Under the pieces are notes generated by a model that was not told where the DNA came from, made no database searches, and worked only from the letters and a program-made list of their open reading frames with translations. Below are positions 1-10,318 of a stretch of 64,000 nt of DNA, one piece after another. The translations under genes were made by a program, and so were the position numbers. Source of the DNA: Nageia nagi (lineage: Eukaryota > Pinophyta); assembly GCA_050084985.1 (NCBI GenBank), contig JBITNC010000001.1, positions 211,048,001 through 211,112,000 of the forward strand, written 5' to 3'. Position 1 is the stretch's first letter, and the number at the start of each line of letters is the position of its first letter.

Positions 1-599
1 CAAGCTTTGGTTGTTCATTCTTCACCTAAGGGGCACCAAGTACAAATTATTTTCCCAAATTCTTGGTTTATGCAATATTTAGAATATTTTTAACGATTCA
101 CTTTTTCAAATTAGGCTAGTTTTTACCAAATTTGGAAAAAATTTGAAACATAGGGGGTAGAAATGTAGCACTAAGTTTTTACATGCATGGAGGGAAATGA
201 GATAGGTTTTACCATAAAATATAGGTTAATACTGATGGAAATCTAAAATTTTCAAAAAATAAGGGCTAAAACTAAATAATATCACTAAAATCGAGGCATC
301 ATAATTGGGATCATTTTTATAGAAAAACAATAAAATGACACTTGTACAGGCTTAACATACATGCATACCCTCATATTTTATAGAAAACACATCATGAAAA
401 CTAAAAAACCACATGAAAAATAGATATTTGAAGTTTTAACTTTTTTAAGTGTGAACATTTTGCATTTTTTTATATTTCATGTTACTAATACACATCATGT
501 TTGACTTGGATTCAAGATTAGGATTACCTCATGTGATGCTAGCCATGGAGTTTGACCATGGATGTGATTGTAGACTTTATTTTGATGCCAAATGAGAAG

Positions 600-1072
600 G
601 GATGACTAGAGGCATTTGGGCTTAGCCATTTGAGGAGGATCATGCACATCCTAAGTAACAAGTATTTCTTGATGACTCTTATCAAACATTGTTATGATGA
701 CACCAACACATTTCATATTACTATGAGTGAGATGACTATCATCTTAATCGACATCCATTAGATTTTATGGGTACCCATGGAGGGTTCATTGATACAACAA
801 GCTATATATATTGACCATGGCTAAGATAGAGGATCAGTGCTGTTAGATGACAATTATGAGGCACTACTAGAAGTAGAAGAAGGATATACCCCTTCATGAA
901 ATAGTTTACATGTCCCTAGAGGATATTGACTTCATAAGGCACTTCCAGTTGTATGTATCTATTCTTATCGATACAATCTTATGTAGTTATACAAACCATA
1001 AGTGCTTCCATATGTGCTTTATTTTCATATTACAAGGGATATGCCTTTGCTAGGAGAGGTATGCATGAGTAC
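600..1072 (+). pseudogene. Plant mobile domain (PMD) gene of element H, first fragment
   Basis: In one frame from about 620 the sequence reads a PMD-like stretch: a lead-in ending LMTLIKHC, then NTFHITMSEMTIIL (about 700-745), then the equivalent of the xLPxxG segment near 770. This order is the hallmark of the plant mobile domain shared by MAIN/MAIL proteins and by many plant transposable elements. Stops (for example TAG after the IDIH residues) show it is dead. The frame runs into the insertion boundary at 1072 and resumes at 38495, where the C-terminal half of the same domain is found. The gene is antisense to the gag of element H (42640-40660, minus). Bases 1-600 are AT-rich and show nothing else I can name. 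Confidence 0.65.
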
Positions 1073-1381
1073 TATAAGGATCCTAAATAAAACTCAAGTG
1101 AAAATCAACAAATTTGGTTACAAAAATCCTAACATCTAGTCTAGGCCATCAACATTAAGCATTCATAACATAATATTACCAACATCCAAGCTAGCACATC
1201 CACTACAAGTTTACCTAACACAAAGATGCCAACATTTGTCCAAGATAAGCAAATATCAATGTACAAACCCTCACAATACCAAAATTTGGCTCATACATGC
1301 ATAAATAAATAAATACACCACAAAGTTGTAATAATATACCTAAGAATAATATAATATGAGATCCAAATGCCTAATGGTTAT
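1073..1381 (-). repeat. G2 3' LTR, segment 1
   Basis: Begins TATAAGGATCC, matching TGTAAGGATCC at the right LTR start (32704). The match continues to GAGATCCAAATGCC (about 1357-1371, against about 32991-33005). The segment is broken by G1 at 1382 and resumes at 8520. Confidence 0.85.
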
Positions 1382-2323
1382 TGTTAACACATAAAAATGG
1401 ATTTATATTTTTAAATCAATAAATTAATGAAAAAAAAACATGCTTGGTCTAAATATATGCTTTGAATGTTTTAATGTGATAATATCAATGCTTGTCTTGA
1501 ATGTGGCTTTTATAATGTTTATCTTGAATGTTGCATGAATTATCTTGTTTATTGGTGTGGTTATCTTAAATGTTGTGAATTAACCTTATTTATGTAGATG
1601 CATGCTGACCCATGGGTTGTATTATCTATTATCTATATAAATAAGGGATCTAATAGTAAGTCCATCATTAAGGATACACATGATCCCACGTATGGTCTTG
1701 ATAATGGCAATCATATTGTAAGGTGTCTCTTGACACCGCCTGTCAAGCCTAATTTTGTGTATCCCCTTCTTGCAAGCATTCTGAAGAACTGAGAGACCTA
1801 TCTGATAATCATACTATGATCATCTCGAGATTTGAGTGGGGGTGTAGACTTGTTGGAGATAGATTATAGCCTATCAAAGGCCACTGACACTTCTCTATGG
1901 ATGAATACAAATAGCTAATGTTCCTATCCAGTGTGATGAACACCGCCCATGGCCTTCTTCTATGACTTTTTAGCTTCATGATTTTAGGTGTGGACAACGT
2001 TGGATCCCAGGATTTTGTCATCAGCTTCATTTCGAATGCACTCTATGAAGTGGGTATATAACTTCAGTCTTGATAGGCGGTACCATTTTATGCCTATTTT
2101 ATCATACATATATTTTGCATTTACTTGTTACATACTTATCAGTGAACTTGAATTTATTGAGCAAATTTCATGTTTTATCAATTTTTCAAAATACTTGTTG
2201 TTATCTTTCATTATTCTATGTATAAATTGCTATCCATAGCTCAAGTTACAAGTGCATTCGAGTGTGTGAATGCTTTCCTTTATTGCTCATTTATTTGCAT
2301 GCTTGAATTTTTACTTGTAAACA
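1382..2323 (+). repeat. G1 5' LTR
   Basis: 942-bp LTR, TGTTAACA...GTAAACA. A TATATAAATA box lies at 1634-1643 and is conserved in the 3' LTR at 7875-7884; another TATATAA lies at 2055-2061. Compared with the 3' copy it keeps about 45 bp (about 2169-2213) that the 3' copy has lost. Confidence 0.9.
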
Positions 2324-2325
2324 TC

Positions 2326-2334
2326 TGGTGAACC
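2326..2334 (+). other. G1 primer-binding site
   Basis: TGGTGAACC starts two bases after the LTR end and is followed by TGACATG. The same word follows the LTRs of elements H and G4. It would pair with a tRNA ending GGTTCACCA; I do not assign the tRNA. Confidence 0.65.
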
Positions 2335-2345
2335 TGACATGAAAC

Positions 2346-4382
2346 ATGCTTGCTAATTCAAAAATGGATAAAGATATAGATGAATTTTCAGATTATTCTT
2401 CATTAGTTCAATCATCACCTAAGAGGAAAAGAAAAACATGGAAAGGAATAGTGCCAACTAGGAAAAGTGCTAGACTAAACAAAGAGAGTGCTCCTTGGAT
2501 TATCGAAGATAAACTTTTGAATGAGGAATCCTATCATGGTGATTTCGAAGACAACAATAGTTCTGATGGTAAAACCCTAGAAAATATCAGCCAAATGTTT
2601 GAAAAGGATTTATCAATAACCATGTATCGACCCAACATATTCAACAACTGGAACTTTACCGAAGAAAAACTTAGGTTAGTGCAATAGTTTATGAAAGATT
2701 TTGGGATGTTCTACAAGTTTGCTATAGACACTAGCATAGCATACTCTTTCCACTACCTATGGAAATTCAAAACTACAAACAATCTCACATCAATCATTAG
2801 AGCATCTTTTATCAAACCAACTTTGACTATTATAGAAGATCATGAGAAATTTATGTGCCATGCTTTAACCAACGAATTTCCACTCCTAAGGATATGAAAT
2901 CAAATATTTGTGGATCTATGTCATCTCTAACCCTTGTTGAATATTTTAGAAATCATGAGACAATAATACAGGAAGAAGTGAACAATGAGTATTCAAATGA
3001 AGAGGAAGTGGTACATTTTGATGAAGAATCAGATGATGAGTTAGAGACGGAGCTTGAAATGGACCCTATAGCATAGAGACTGGTTGATGCTTACCCCTAT
3101 TGGTTAGATCGAGAAAAGGAGGTTAAAGAAGTAGAAGTAAGAAGGGTCATCAACATGGGATCTTATCAGAAATCACAATCATGCATAAGAGAGATCATCA
3201 TAAGAGAATTAGAAATGTAGCTAGTATAGGAATGGAGGGAATAGAATTTAAGATTCACCCCAGGACCCTCATACCATGAGAAAGAAGAAGAGATACAAGG
3301 GTGTAAAACTCTAGAAGAGAATTCAGATTAGGATGACATAGGTAAATAGAGGTAAAGAGAGATAGCAGAACAAAGAATGGCATAGCTTCAAGCAATGGCT
3401 GAGCAACTCAAAAATTTAACATTATTACATGATGAAAAAGCAAATAAATATTTAATAGAAAATCATCTTCTTTGCATAAGAATTAGAAGAAGAACATGGT
3501 AAGGTGAAGACATCGAATTCAACAAGTATGACGATGTAAGTGATCCAAGGATGCACATCACGATTTTTGAGGAGGTAGCTTGTAGTCACCTTCATGATGC
3601 AGATATGTTGGCTAGGTTATTTCAGCTCAATCTAGGAGAAGAAGCTTTAGAATGGTTTTTTGACCTAAAGGACCAAAGTATCACTAGCTATGGATAGTTA
3701 AAATAGGAGTTCTTGGATCGATATCAGCACAGTATAAAGAAAAAACCTACCATCATGGATTTGGCTAGAATGAGACAAGGGAAGAACCAATCATTTGAAG
3801 ATTTTATGGTAGCTTGGAAGAAAGTGGCGATATACATAGAGTTTAGTGAAAAAGAGTTAAAGCAGATGTTGGTAAAGTCACTAAGGGATGAGGTGATGCT
3901 CAAAATTTTTCAATTATCTAGAACAACCCCTTGCAGAAATGATCCTATCCATGATCCAAAAAGAGGGACACTTGATAAAAATTGGTTTATGGGGGCATAA
4001 GAAAGATGAAAAACCAATACCAACCAAAGTGATAGCTACAGTTGTAGCAACCAAAGAGTTGCAAGGACCCACCAAACAGAGGACCCCTAGAGCATATACC
4101 AAAGTTAGCGAAGATCATGATGAGTTGTTACAGTCATTGGTGCAAAGAGGTTTGATCCAATTACCAGCGATGAATCAAAGAAACACAAGAACTATAGGAG
4201 GATTTTGTAGATATCACAGGGGTCATGGCCATAAAACATGTGAATGTAAAAAATTCAGATATATTATTCAAGATTTAGTAGATAAGAAGGCTATCTCATT
4301 CGATAAACTAGAAGAAAAAAGAAAGGCTCCAATGCACATAGATAACGAAAAATTAGGGATATATAAGAACCTAATGCCATAG
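2346..4382 (+). pseudogene. G1 gag
   Basis: Structural polyprotein of the particle. The N-terminal frame (2346-2687) is charged and basic (KRKRK, RKSAR) and continues in broken frames to about 3076. The Retrotrans_gag core lies at about 3500-3900: ALEWFFDLKDQSI, then SYG*LK*EFLDRY, where both TAG stops (about 3696 and 3705) sit where glutamine is usual, then MARMRQG-like residues and SFEDFMVAWKK. Near 4203-4250 is a C-x2-H zinc-finger-like knuckle, CRYHRGHGHKTC, followed by an IQDLVDKKAI helix, the style of Tat/Athila gag proteins. The gag ends near 4382 and is not followed by a protease. A few frame shifts and stops show it is not functional here. Confidence 0.75.
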
Positions 4383-4949
4383 CATGGTACCAAAATACTA
4401 TTTGCCCAGGGACACATGACCAAGGGAATCAAGATCTCAGAAAGATAGTAAGAGGGATGACAAAATGAGGCTAGCACCAATGGGAGCTCTAGGCTCTCTA
4501 GGGGTATCATTTGGTAGATTGATATGACTGAACTAACATAAAAAAAAAGAGAGAGAGAAGCTAACAGTCAGTCCAGGTCACTAACAGACATCATGGTGAA
4601 GAGATTGGGGGGCTTCATGACATCATAATAGGAGTGCCAGCATTATATTTCCTGATATTTCCTACTAATAGGACCATCGATGGTCCTCTTTCAATGGGAA
4701 AATAGGATAAAGTCAAAGGTTCCAATTCCCCCTGTAGCGTGAGAAGTCAGAATTGTAGGTTGCATCATTGGTGTTCATTTTTAGAAATCACAAAATATCA
4801 ATTTCATCCATCACAAGCACATATACAAGAGCAATCAGGTAACAAAATTTGTATTTTATATATATCATGAAAAATCAAAATGTTTCTATTTATAGGAAGT
4901 CTTAATACAATTGGATGAGATCACATAGAGTGACCTAGAATCTCCTACT
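4383..4949. other. G1 gag-to-PMD spacer
   Basis: No domain is recognisable on either strand. It includes a GAGAGAG run near 4550. This is where pol would be expected; I see no retropepsin, RT or integrase motif. Confidence 0.6.
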
Positions 4950-6760
4950 AGAGCCCCCCCCCCTACACTAGAGCTAGTAGCCCTACTAGATCAGCCACCC
5001 TCACACTATGCCTTGTACTTCTCTACATGTGCCTTCTCCTCATCGATCTATCTCTCGGCTTGGCAAAGCTGCTCGTAGAGGGCTTTGATCTCTTTGTTGG
5101 CTATCTATAGGTCCTAATAGATGCTAGTATAGTCCCCTCCTCCAAACTATAGATGACCTTATAGCTCTCTGATCTTTGCATCCTTTTGACCAATTTGATC
5201 GCGTAGCCTAGCCATCTCAACCTCAGGGTCCTGGTCATCTGTGACATAGCATAGACATATCATGTTAGTATTTTACATATCATGAAAGTAGAAAATCAAA
5301 AGAAAGCAAAAGACAAAATAAGCTACCATCATCATCCTCATCATCATCATCCTCCTTCGCATCTATATCTGCCTCATCCTCAGGTTCATACTCATCCTGG
5401 TCTAGATCTATCTCCTCATTATCATCATGACCTACATCTTGAGACATGTCATGGGCATATGTTGGGCTACTCTCTCCTCCCCACCCTACCGCCATGTAGG
5501 GAGCATCCCATCCAGTCTGTGTATCCCCTATGTCCTCATCCTCTCCTACATCATCACCTGAGTCGACATCATGAATACCTATGTGGTGAGGATGATGTTC
5601 CCTCCACCAGTTTAGGTAGTCCTCTATATGGTCAGGTCCATTCATGTCATCATTAGCCCTATAGTTAGAGTCCTTGCTAGGGGACTCCCAGTCTGAGTCC
5701 CAGTTAGGTGCTGGCTTGTAGTCCTCTAGGAGGTGCCTGCTATGATAGTAGTGCACCACTATCCTACATTCATTTGATGTACCTTGCTAGAGGCTAAACT
5801 AACAGAGTACCTACTCTGGCCTGTATGGCTCCACCAATGCCCTACATGCCTGTATGTATGTAGGGTGTCTCACCCATGCCATCTCCTATATGTTCTCCTC
5901 CCACTGTGGTCCACTTCGATAGGGATGCTAGTATATCTGTGCCTCCCATAGTAGGTCAAATCACATCCACCATCCCTCTAGGTCCATGTTATGGAAGCCT
6001 GGTCCCTTTATCATCACCCACCATTGCTAGGTGGGTACATCATTTGGCTAGTCTAGGGGTAATGTCATCAGTCTAGAAATGATGATGTGGTCGTATGCCC
6101 ACACCTGTAGTATCATAGAGTGTGCTACCTATCTCCCCCCTCTCTCCACCTCTACGAAGCCATGGAGGTCATGATAGAGTTGTGCCAGTATCATAGGGCA
6201 CTACCCATACTACTATCTATGTGTCACCATGTCCTGTATGATGGGAACCATGCCCATAGGGAAGGTCTCACTACTCTTATTTAGGTAGATGATGGCATCC
6301 AGAAGGTAGGCAATGAGGAGCCTTATCCATAGGTCACCCCATGCTGGAGGATCCTCTAGCACATGTCCCATTAGGGACATAACCCTCTTCCTATAGTTTA
6401 CCTCATCTGACCTTGTTAGCCATGCAACCCATACCTCTACCTATTCCTAGCTGGGAACAGGAACCATGTTCACTAGCCTCCCCCTAATAGGAAGTCTGGT
6501 GATCCTATTGATGTCCTCTAGCATCACCGTGATCTCACCAGTTGAAAGGTGAAAGGTGTTGGAGTTTGGATCCCACCTTTCCATCAAGGCTGTTAGCATA
6601 TCATGATCATGAAACACATAATCAGCAAATGCTAAGTAACTAAAAGAAATGTCCTCTAGAATACTCTAAGCCTCATCAATTTGTGGCCACTGCTGGGCAA
6701 TGATAAAAGTGGCACTCTTGTTGGATGGTCGCATAAGATATGAATGATTCTATAAGAAAA
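4950..6760 (-). pseudogene. Antisense PMD gene carried by G1
   Basis: Read on the minus strand from about 6750, the frame gives LTALMERWDP, then SNTFHLSTGEITVMLEDI (about 6525-6580), then RLPIRGRLV, an unmistakable plant mobile domain. Further on are AWGDLWIRLLIAYLLDAI and, at 5759-5330, an acidic tail with runs of D and E. A consensus 88-bp intron (5326-5239, GT...CACAG) then joins in frame to ARLRDQIGQKDAKIREL and further heptads down to about 4950, a coiled coil. Several stops interrupt the frame. The gene lies opposite in direction to gag, as the extra antisense ORFs of some plant Tat-lineage gypsy elements do. PMD proteins are linked to silencing of genes and transposons in plants; a role in the element is inference. 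The start codon was not located; an acceptor-like TTATAG near 6752 hints at an upstream exon. Confidence 0.75.
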
Positions 6761-6912
6761 GAGTGATAAAGAGCAAGTTAGTATCAGATATGAAGCAAAA
6801 AAAGCAAAATAGTATAGGTAAAGAAGACCGCCCATGGTCTAAACCAGGGCAAAAAGGACCACTCATGTTACTTTTTCCAGTCAATCAGCTCATCCAAGTA
6901 TCATAGGGCTTT

Positions 6913-7160
6913 ATTATCAGCTTATCATGCCTCTTGGCATGGAGTTTCAGCTCCCATTTATCAATTTATCATGCCTCTTGGTGTAGAGTTTCAACTCCCA
7001 TTTATCAGTTTATCATGCCTCTTGGAGCAGAGTTTTAGCTCCCATTATCAGCTTATCATGTCTCTTGGCATGAAGTTTTAGCTCCCATATATCTTGCAGA
7101 GTTCGATTCTTATGCAACTACAGCATACCTCTTGGTGTGAAGTCTTAGCTTCCATTGCAG
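6913..7160 (+). repeat. Tandem repeat of about 44 bp in the G1 3' region
   Basis: Four clear units and a decayed fifth share TTATCATGCCTCTTGG followed by GAGTTT and CAGCTCCCA. The array lies between the PMD gene and the 3' LTR. Tandem arrays in this untranslated region are known from Tat/Ogre elements and can seed satellites. Confidence 0.85.
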
Positions 7161-7608
7161 TTGTGTGGAACTTAGCTCTCCCCTGTGTGTGGTCATGTGT
7201 GTTGTCATGGTTATCATGTCTTGTCTTGTGGTGTGGTCTTATCGAGTTGTTGTTAGGTCATCATGTGTGGTTAGGTCATCTGTCAGGTCATCATCTTGTG
7301 TATGTGTGTTGTCAAGTTTGTTTTCATGAGTCATTAGTGTTGTGGCGAGGTTATTAGACTATCAGATATATTAGATTATCATCTTCTATGGCATTCATAT
7401 ATCAAAAAAAATGCAAGGGGCAAGCATGCCTAAGGTAATATCAAAGGAATTTTTCTCAACCCATCTCTAGTATTAGCAATGTTTGTCATAATTTTATTTT
7501 ATGATTAATGTTTATCAATGCTTGTAGAATCTTTCATTATTATGGTATTTTGTTTTTACTTTGAATGCAAAATATCTGATCACCTCATGTTTATGTCGAT
7601 TTCACATT
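7161..7608. other. G1 3' untranslated region
   Basis: Low-complexity GT-rich sequence with repeated AGGTCATC words (7254-7300). No coding signal recognised. Confidence 0.5.
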
Positions 7609-7622
7609 CAAAGTGGGGCATC
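7609..7622 (+). other. G1 polypurine tract
   Basis: AAAGTGGGGCA lies two bases before the 3' LTR start, the position required for plus-strand priming. Confidence 0.7.
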
Positions 7623-8519
7623 TGTTAACACATAAAAATGGATTTATGTTTTTAAATCAATAAATTAATGAAAAAAAAACATGCTTGGTCTAAATATATG
7701 CTTTGAATGTTTTAATGTGATAATATCAATGCTTGTCTTGAATGTGGATTTTATAATGTTTATCTTGAATGTTGCATGAATTATCTTGTTTATTGGTGTG
7801 GTTATCTTAAATGTTGTGAATTAACCTTGTTTATGTAGATGCATGCCGACCCATGGGTTGTATTATATATTATCTATATAAATAAGGGATCTAATAGTAA
7901 GTCCATCATCAAAGATACACATGATCCAACGTATGGTCTTGATAATGGCAATCATATTGTAAGGTGTCTTTTGACACCGCCTGTCAAGCCTGATTTTATG
8001 TATCCCCTTCTTGTGAGCATTCTGAAGAACTGAGAGACCTATCTGATAATCATACTATGATCATCTTGAGATTTAAGTGGGGGTGTAGACTCGTTGGAGA
8101 TGGATTATAGCCTATATAAGGCTATCAATGCTTCTCTGTGGATGAATATAGACCATTGGTGTTCCTATCCAATGCGATGAATACCACTCGCGGCCTTCTT
8201 CTGTGACTTTTTAGCTTCGTAATTTCAGGTGTGGACAATGTTGGATCCTAGGATTTCATCATTGGCTTCATTTCGAACGTGCTCTGTGAAGTGGGTATAT
8301 AAATTTAGTCTTGATAGGTGATGCCATTTTATGCCTATTTTATCATACATATATTTTGCATTTACTTGTTACATACTTATCAGTGAACTTGAATTTATTG
8401 AGCAAATTGTTCTATGTATAAATTGCTATCCGTAGCTTGAGTTACAAGTGCATTTGAGTGTGTGAATGCTTTCCTTTATTGCTCATTTATTTGCATGCTC
8501 AAATTTTTACTTGTAAAAA
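7623..8519 (+). repeat. G1 3' LTR
   Basis: Collinear with 1382-2323 but lacks about 45 bp after GAGCAAATT (about 8399-8407), so it is shorter. The substitutions and this indel indicate an old insertion. Confidence 0.9.
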
Positions 8520-8760
8520 ATTATATATATGATAATTAATGATAAGTGATATAATTCCAAGCTCCTAGAGCTATACATTGGCCTCCAAGGAAACAACTAG
8601 GGAACAACTGATAGTCTCTCACCACTGTACGGATGGTAGAACCATGGGACAATATCATGCCCTTAAAACTTGAATCCTCTCCATTGAAGGAGTTCTCCTA
8701 TGATCTCAAAAACCACTAAAGGTAGAAGTGCAACCTTGGAATACCACTAGATGGATAAGG
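8520..8760 (-). repeat. G2 3' LTR, segment 2
   Basis: Matches 33005-33225, sharing GTAGAAGTGCAACC and ACATTGGCC. Flanked by G1 and copia1. Confidence 0.85.
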
Positions 8761-9384
8761 TGTTGAAAATGGATACTACAGCCAGCCGGCCAACTGGCCA
8801 GACCTTGTCAGAACTGACCAATCGGCCAGCCAGCTGGCCAAAATAGAGAGCATTTCTTTTCTCATTTGACACCAAATTTTAGTTTCCAAGAAGCCATGAC
8901 ACTTGGATATGAGTTACTAAAGGGTTGGGGGTAACCTCATGACCTTCCAGATCCATCTTGGGTTTAAGTTGGGTTTGTTTGTACTTATAAATAAGAGGCT
9001 TGAGTTGAGGCATATAGATTGAAGTTTGTAAGTAGTTTTAGCAGCAGTTGTGAGTTGCTTGTAATTATAGTTTGGTGGCTTATGTAGATAGCCTGAGAGA
9101 GAGAGATTGTAGTGAGGCTTTGTTGTAGCTCCAAAGTGAAGGTTGTAGCAAGATTGTGTTGCTGGTTTGTTGCTTGGAGGACTTCGAAGAATGTTTTGCA
9201 AAAGGGTTGAAAGCTTCTCCATGGATGTAGCCTACATTGGGTGAACTGCATTATCTCTTGTGTCTCTCATTGTGTGATTGATGTTCATAGTTGTTTGATT
9301 TTAGTATGCTTGAATGTTGTTTTTTGATAAGGAGTAGGAGAATTATTGATGCTCTTGTTTATATGAAATTATTGAATCCTAACA
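8761..9384 (+). repeat. copia1 5' LTR
   Basis: TGTTGAAAATGG...CCTAACA, 624 bp. GGCC-rich imperfect repeats occupy the first 85 bp and TATAAATA lies at 8986-8993. By eye it differs from the 3' LTR by a few percent, mostly transitions and mostly in the GC-rich start. Confidence 0.97.
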
Positions 9385-9386
9385 AG

Positions 9387-9398
9387 TGGTATCAGAGC
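9387..9398 (+). other. copia1 primer-binding site (tRNA-iMet)
   Basis: TGGTATCAGAGC, complementary to the 3' end of plant initiator methionine tRNA, two bases past the LTR. Confidence 0.97.
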
Positions 9399-9461
9399 TT
9401 GTTGTTTTGTTGGAATTTTGTTGGTGAATCTTGTTTGTAGATTGGAACCAAGAAGAGCACT

Positions 9462-10318
9462 ATGGTAGAATAAGGGAGGCTGAAGGTGGAAATATTTTAT
9501 GGGAAAGGATTTCAATTTTGGAAAATGCAAATGGAAGACTACCTCTACCAAAAGGATCTCTATCAACCTCTAGAAGATAAGAGTAAGAAACTGGCTACTA
9601 TGAGTGATGGAGATTGGAACTTGTTGGATAGAAAAGCCTTGGGGGCTGTTAGACTTTGTTTAAGTTCTAGTGTAGCTTTCAATATTTCCAGTGAAAAAAC
9701 TACTAAAGGAGTAATGGATAAACTTGCAAAAATATATGAAAAACCATCCGCCTAAAACAAAGTATACTTCATGAAGAAATTGTTTAACATGAAAATGAAT
9801 GAAGGTAGTTCAGTTCAAGACCATGTTAATGAATTCAACATAATCACAAATTAGTTAACTTTAGTTAAGATAGAATTTGAAGATGAAGTAAGAGCTTTAT
9901 TAATTCTATGTTCACTTCCAGATAGTTGGAATAGCTTTGTTATGGCTATTAGTAATTCTTCTTCTAATGCAGTTTTGGTCTTTGATGAAGTTGTTAGAAC
10001 AATTCTAAGTGAGGACATGAGGAGAAAGTCCACAAGAGAAAGTTCCAATGCTGCTCTCATAGTAGAGACAAGAGGAAGATTAAGGGAAAGAAGGAGAAAT
10101 AAGTTAAGAAGCAAATCACAAGGAAGGTCAAAATCAAAAGGTAACACTAAATTGGAATGTTGGCATTGTGGTAAAAAGGGTCACATTAAGAAAGATTGTT
10201 GGAATAGGAAAGGAAAAGAAAGTGATAGTAGTAATAATAATAATGAAAGCACAAGTAACCAAGAGGAAAATATTGTTGGTGAATTAATTCAAGATGCTTT
10301 AATCATGTCTCATGAAAA
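9462..10318 (+). pseudogene. copia1 gag region of the polyprotein
   Basis: The chosen start is ATG 9462, whose frame meets TAA at codon 4 (9471), probably a former CAA. The N-terminal gag signature FQFWKMQMEDYLYQKDLY (about 9510-9565) is typical of the Tork/Tnt1 lineage. Stops follow at 9753 and 9852, and the frame continues through a basic Arg/Ser-rich stretch (10020-10140). The zinc knuckle CWHCGKKGHIKKDC (about 10156-10200) is an intact CCHC RNA-binding motif. The gag leads without a break into protease. Confidence 0.93.

Larger units (their letters stand above)
1382..8519 (+). mobile_element. G1: pol-less gypsy-type element with gag and an antisense PMD gene
   Basis: LTRs at 1382-2323 and 7623-8519 start TGTTAACACAT and enclose a 5.3-kb interior. 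A primer site follows the 5' LTR and a purine tract precedes the 3' LTR. The interior contains gag on the plus strand (about 2346-4382) and a PMD gene on the minus strand (about 6760-4950). The roughly 570 bp between them, where a normal element would carry about 3 kb of protease, RT, RNase H and integrase, contains no pol sequence. Flanks are GTTAT (1377-1381) and ATTAT (8520-8524), four of five matching. The undisturbed host sequence is visible in the other G2 LTR near 33005. It must have moved, if it did, using enzymes from a relative. Confidence 0.85.

Noticed and set aside
5282-5656. Histidine- and proline-rich plus-strand frame
   Set aside because: It is the complement of the acidic D/E tail of the minus-strand PMD gene; GAT repeats read as ATC/CAT give His runs.
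8917-9251. Two overlapping minus-strand frames
   Set aside because: They lie inside the copia1 5' LTR and are not conserved in meaning; antisense shadows.
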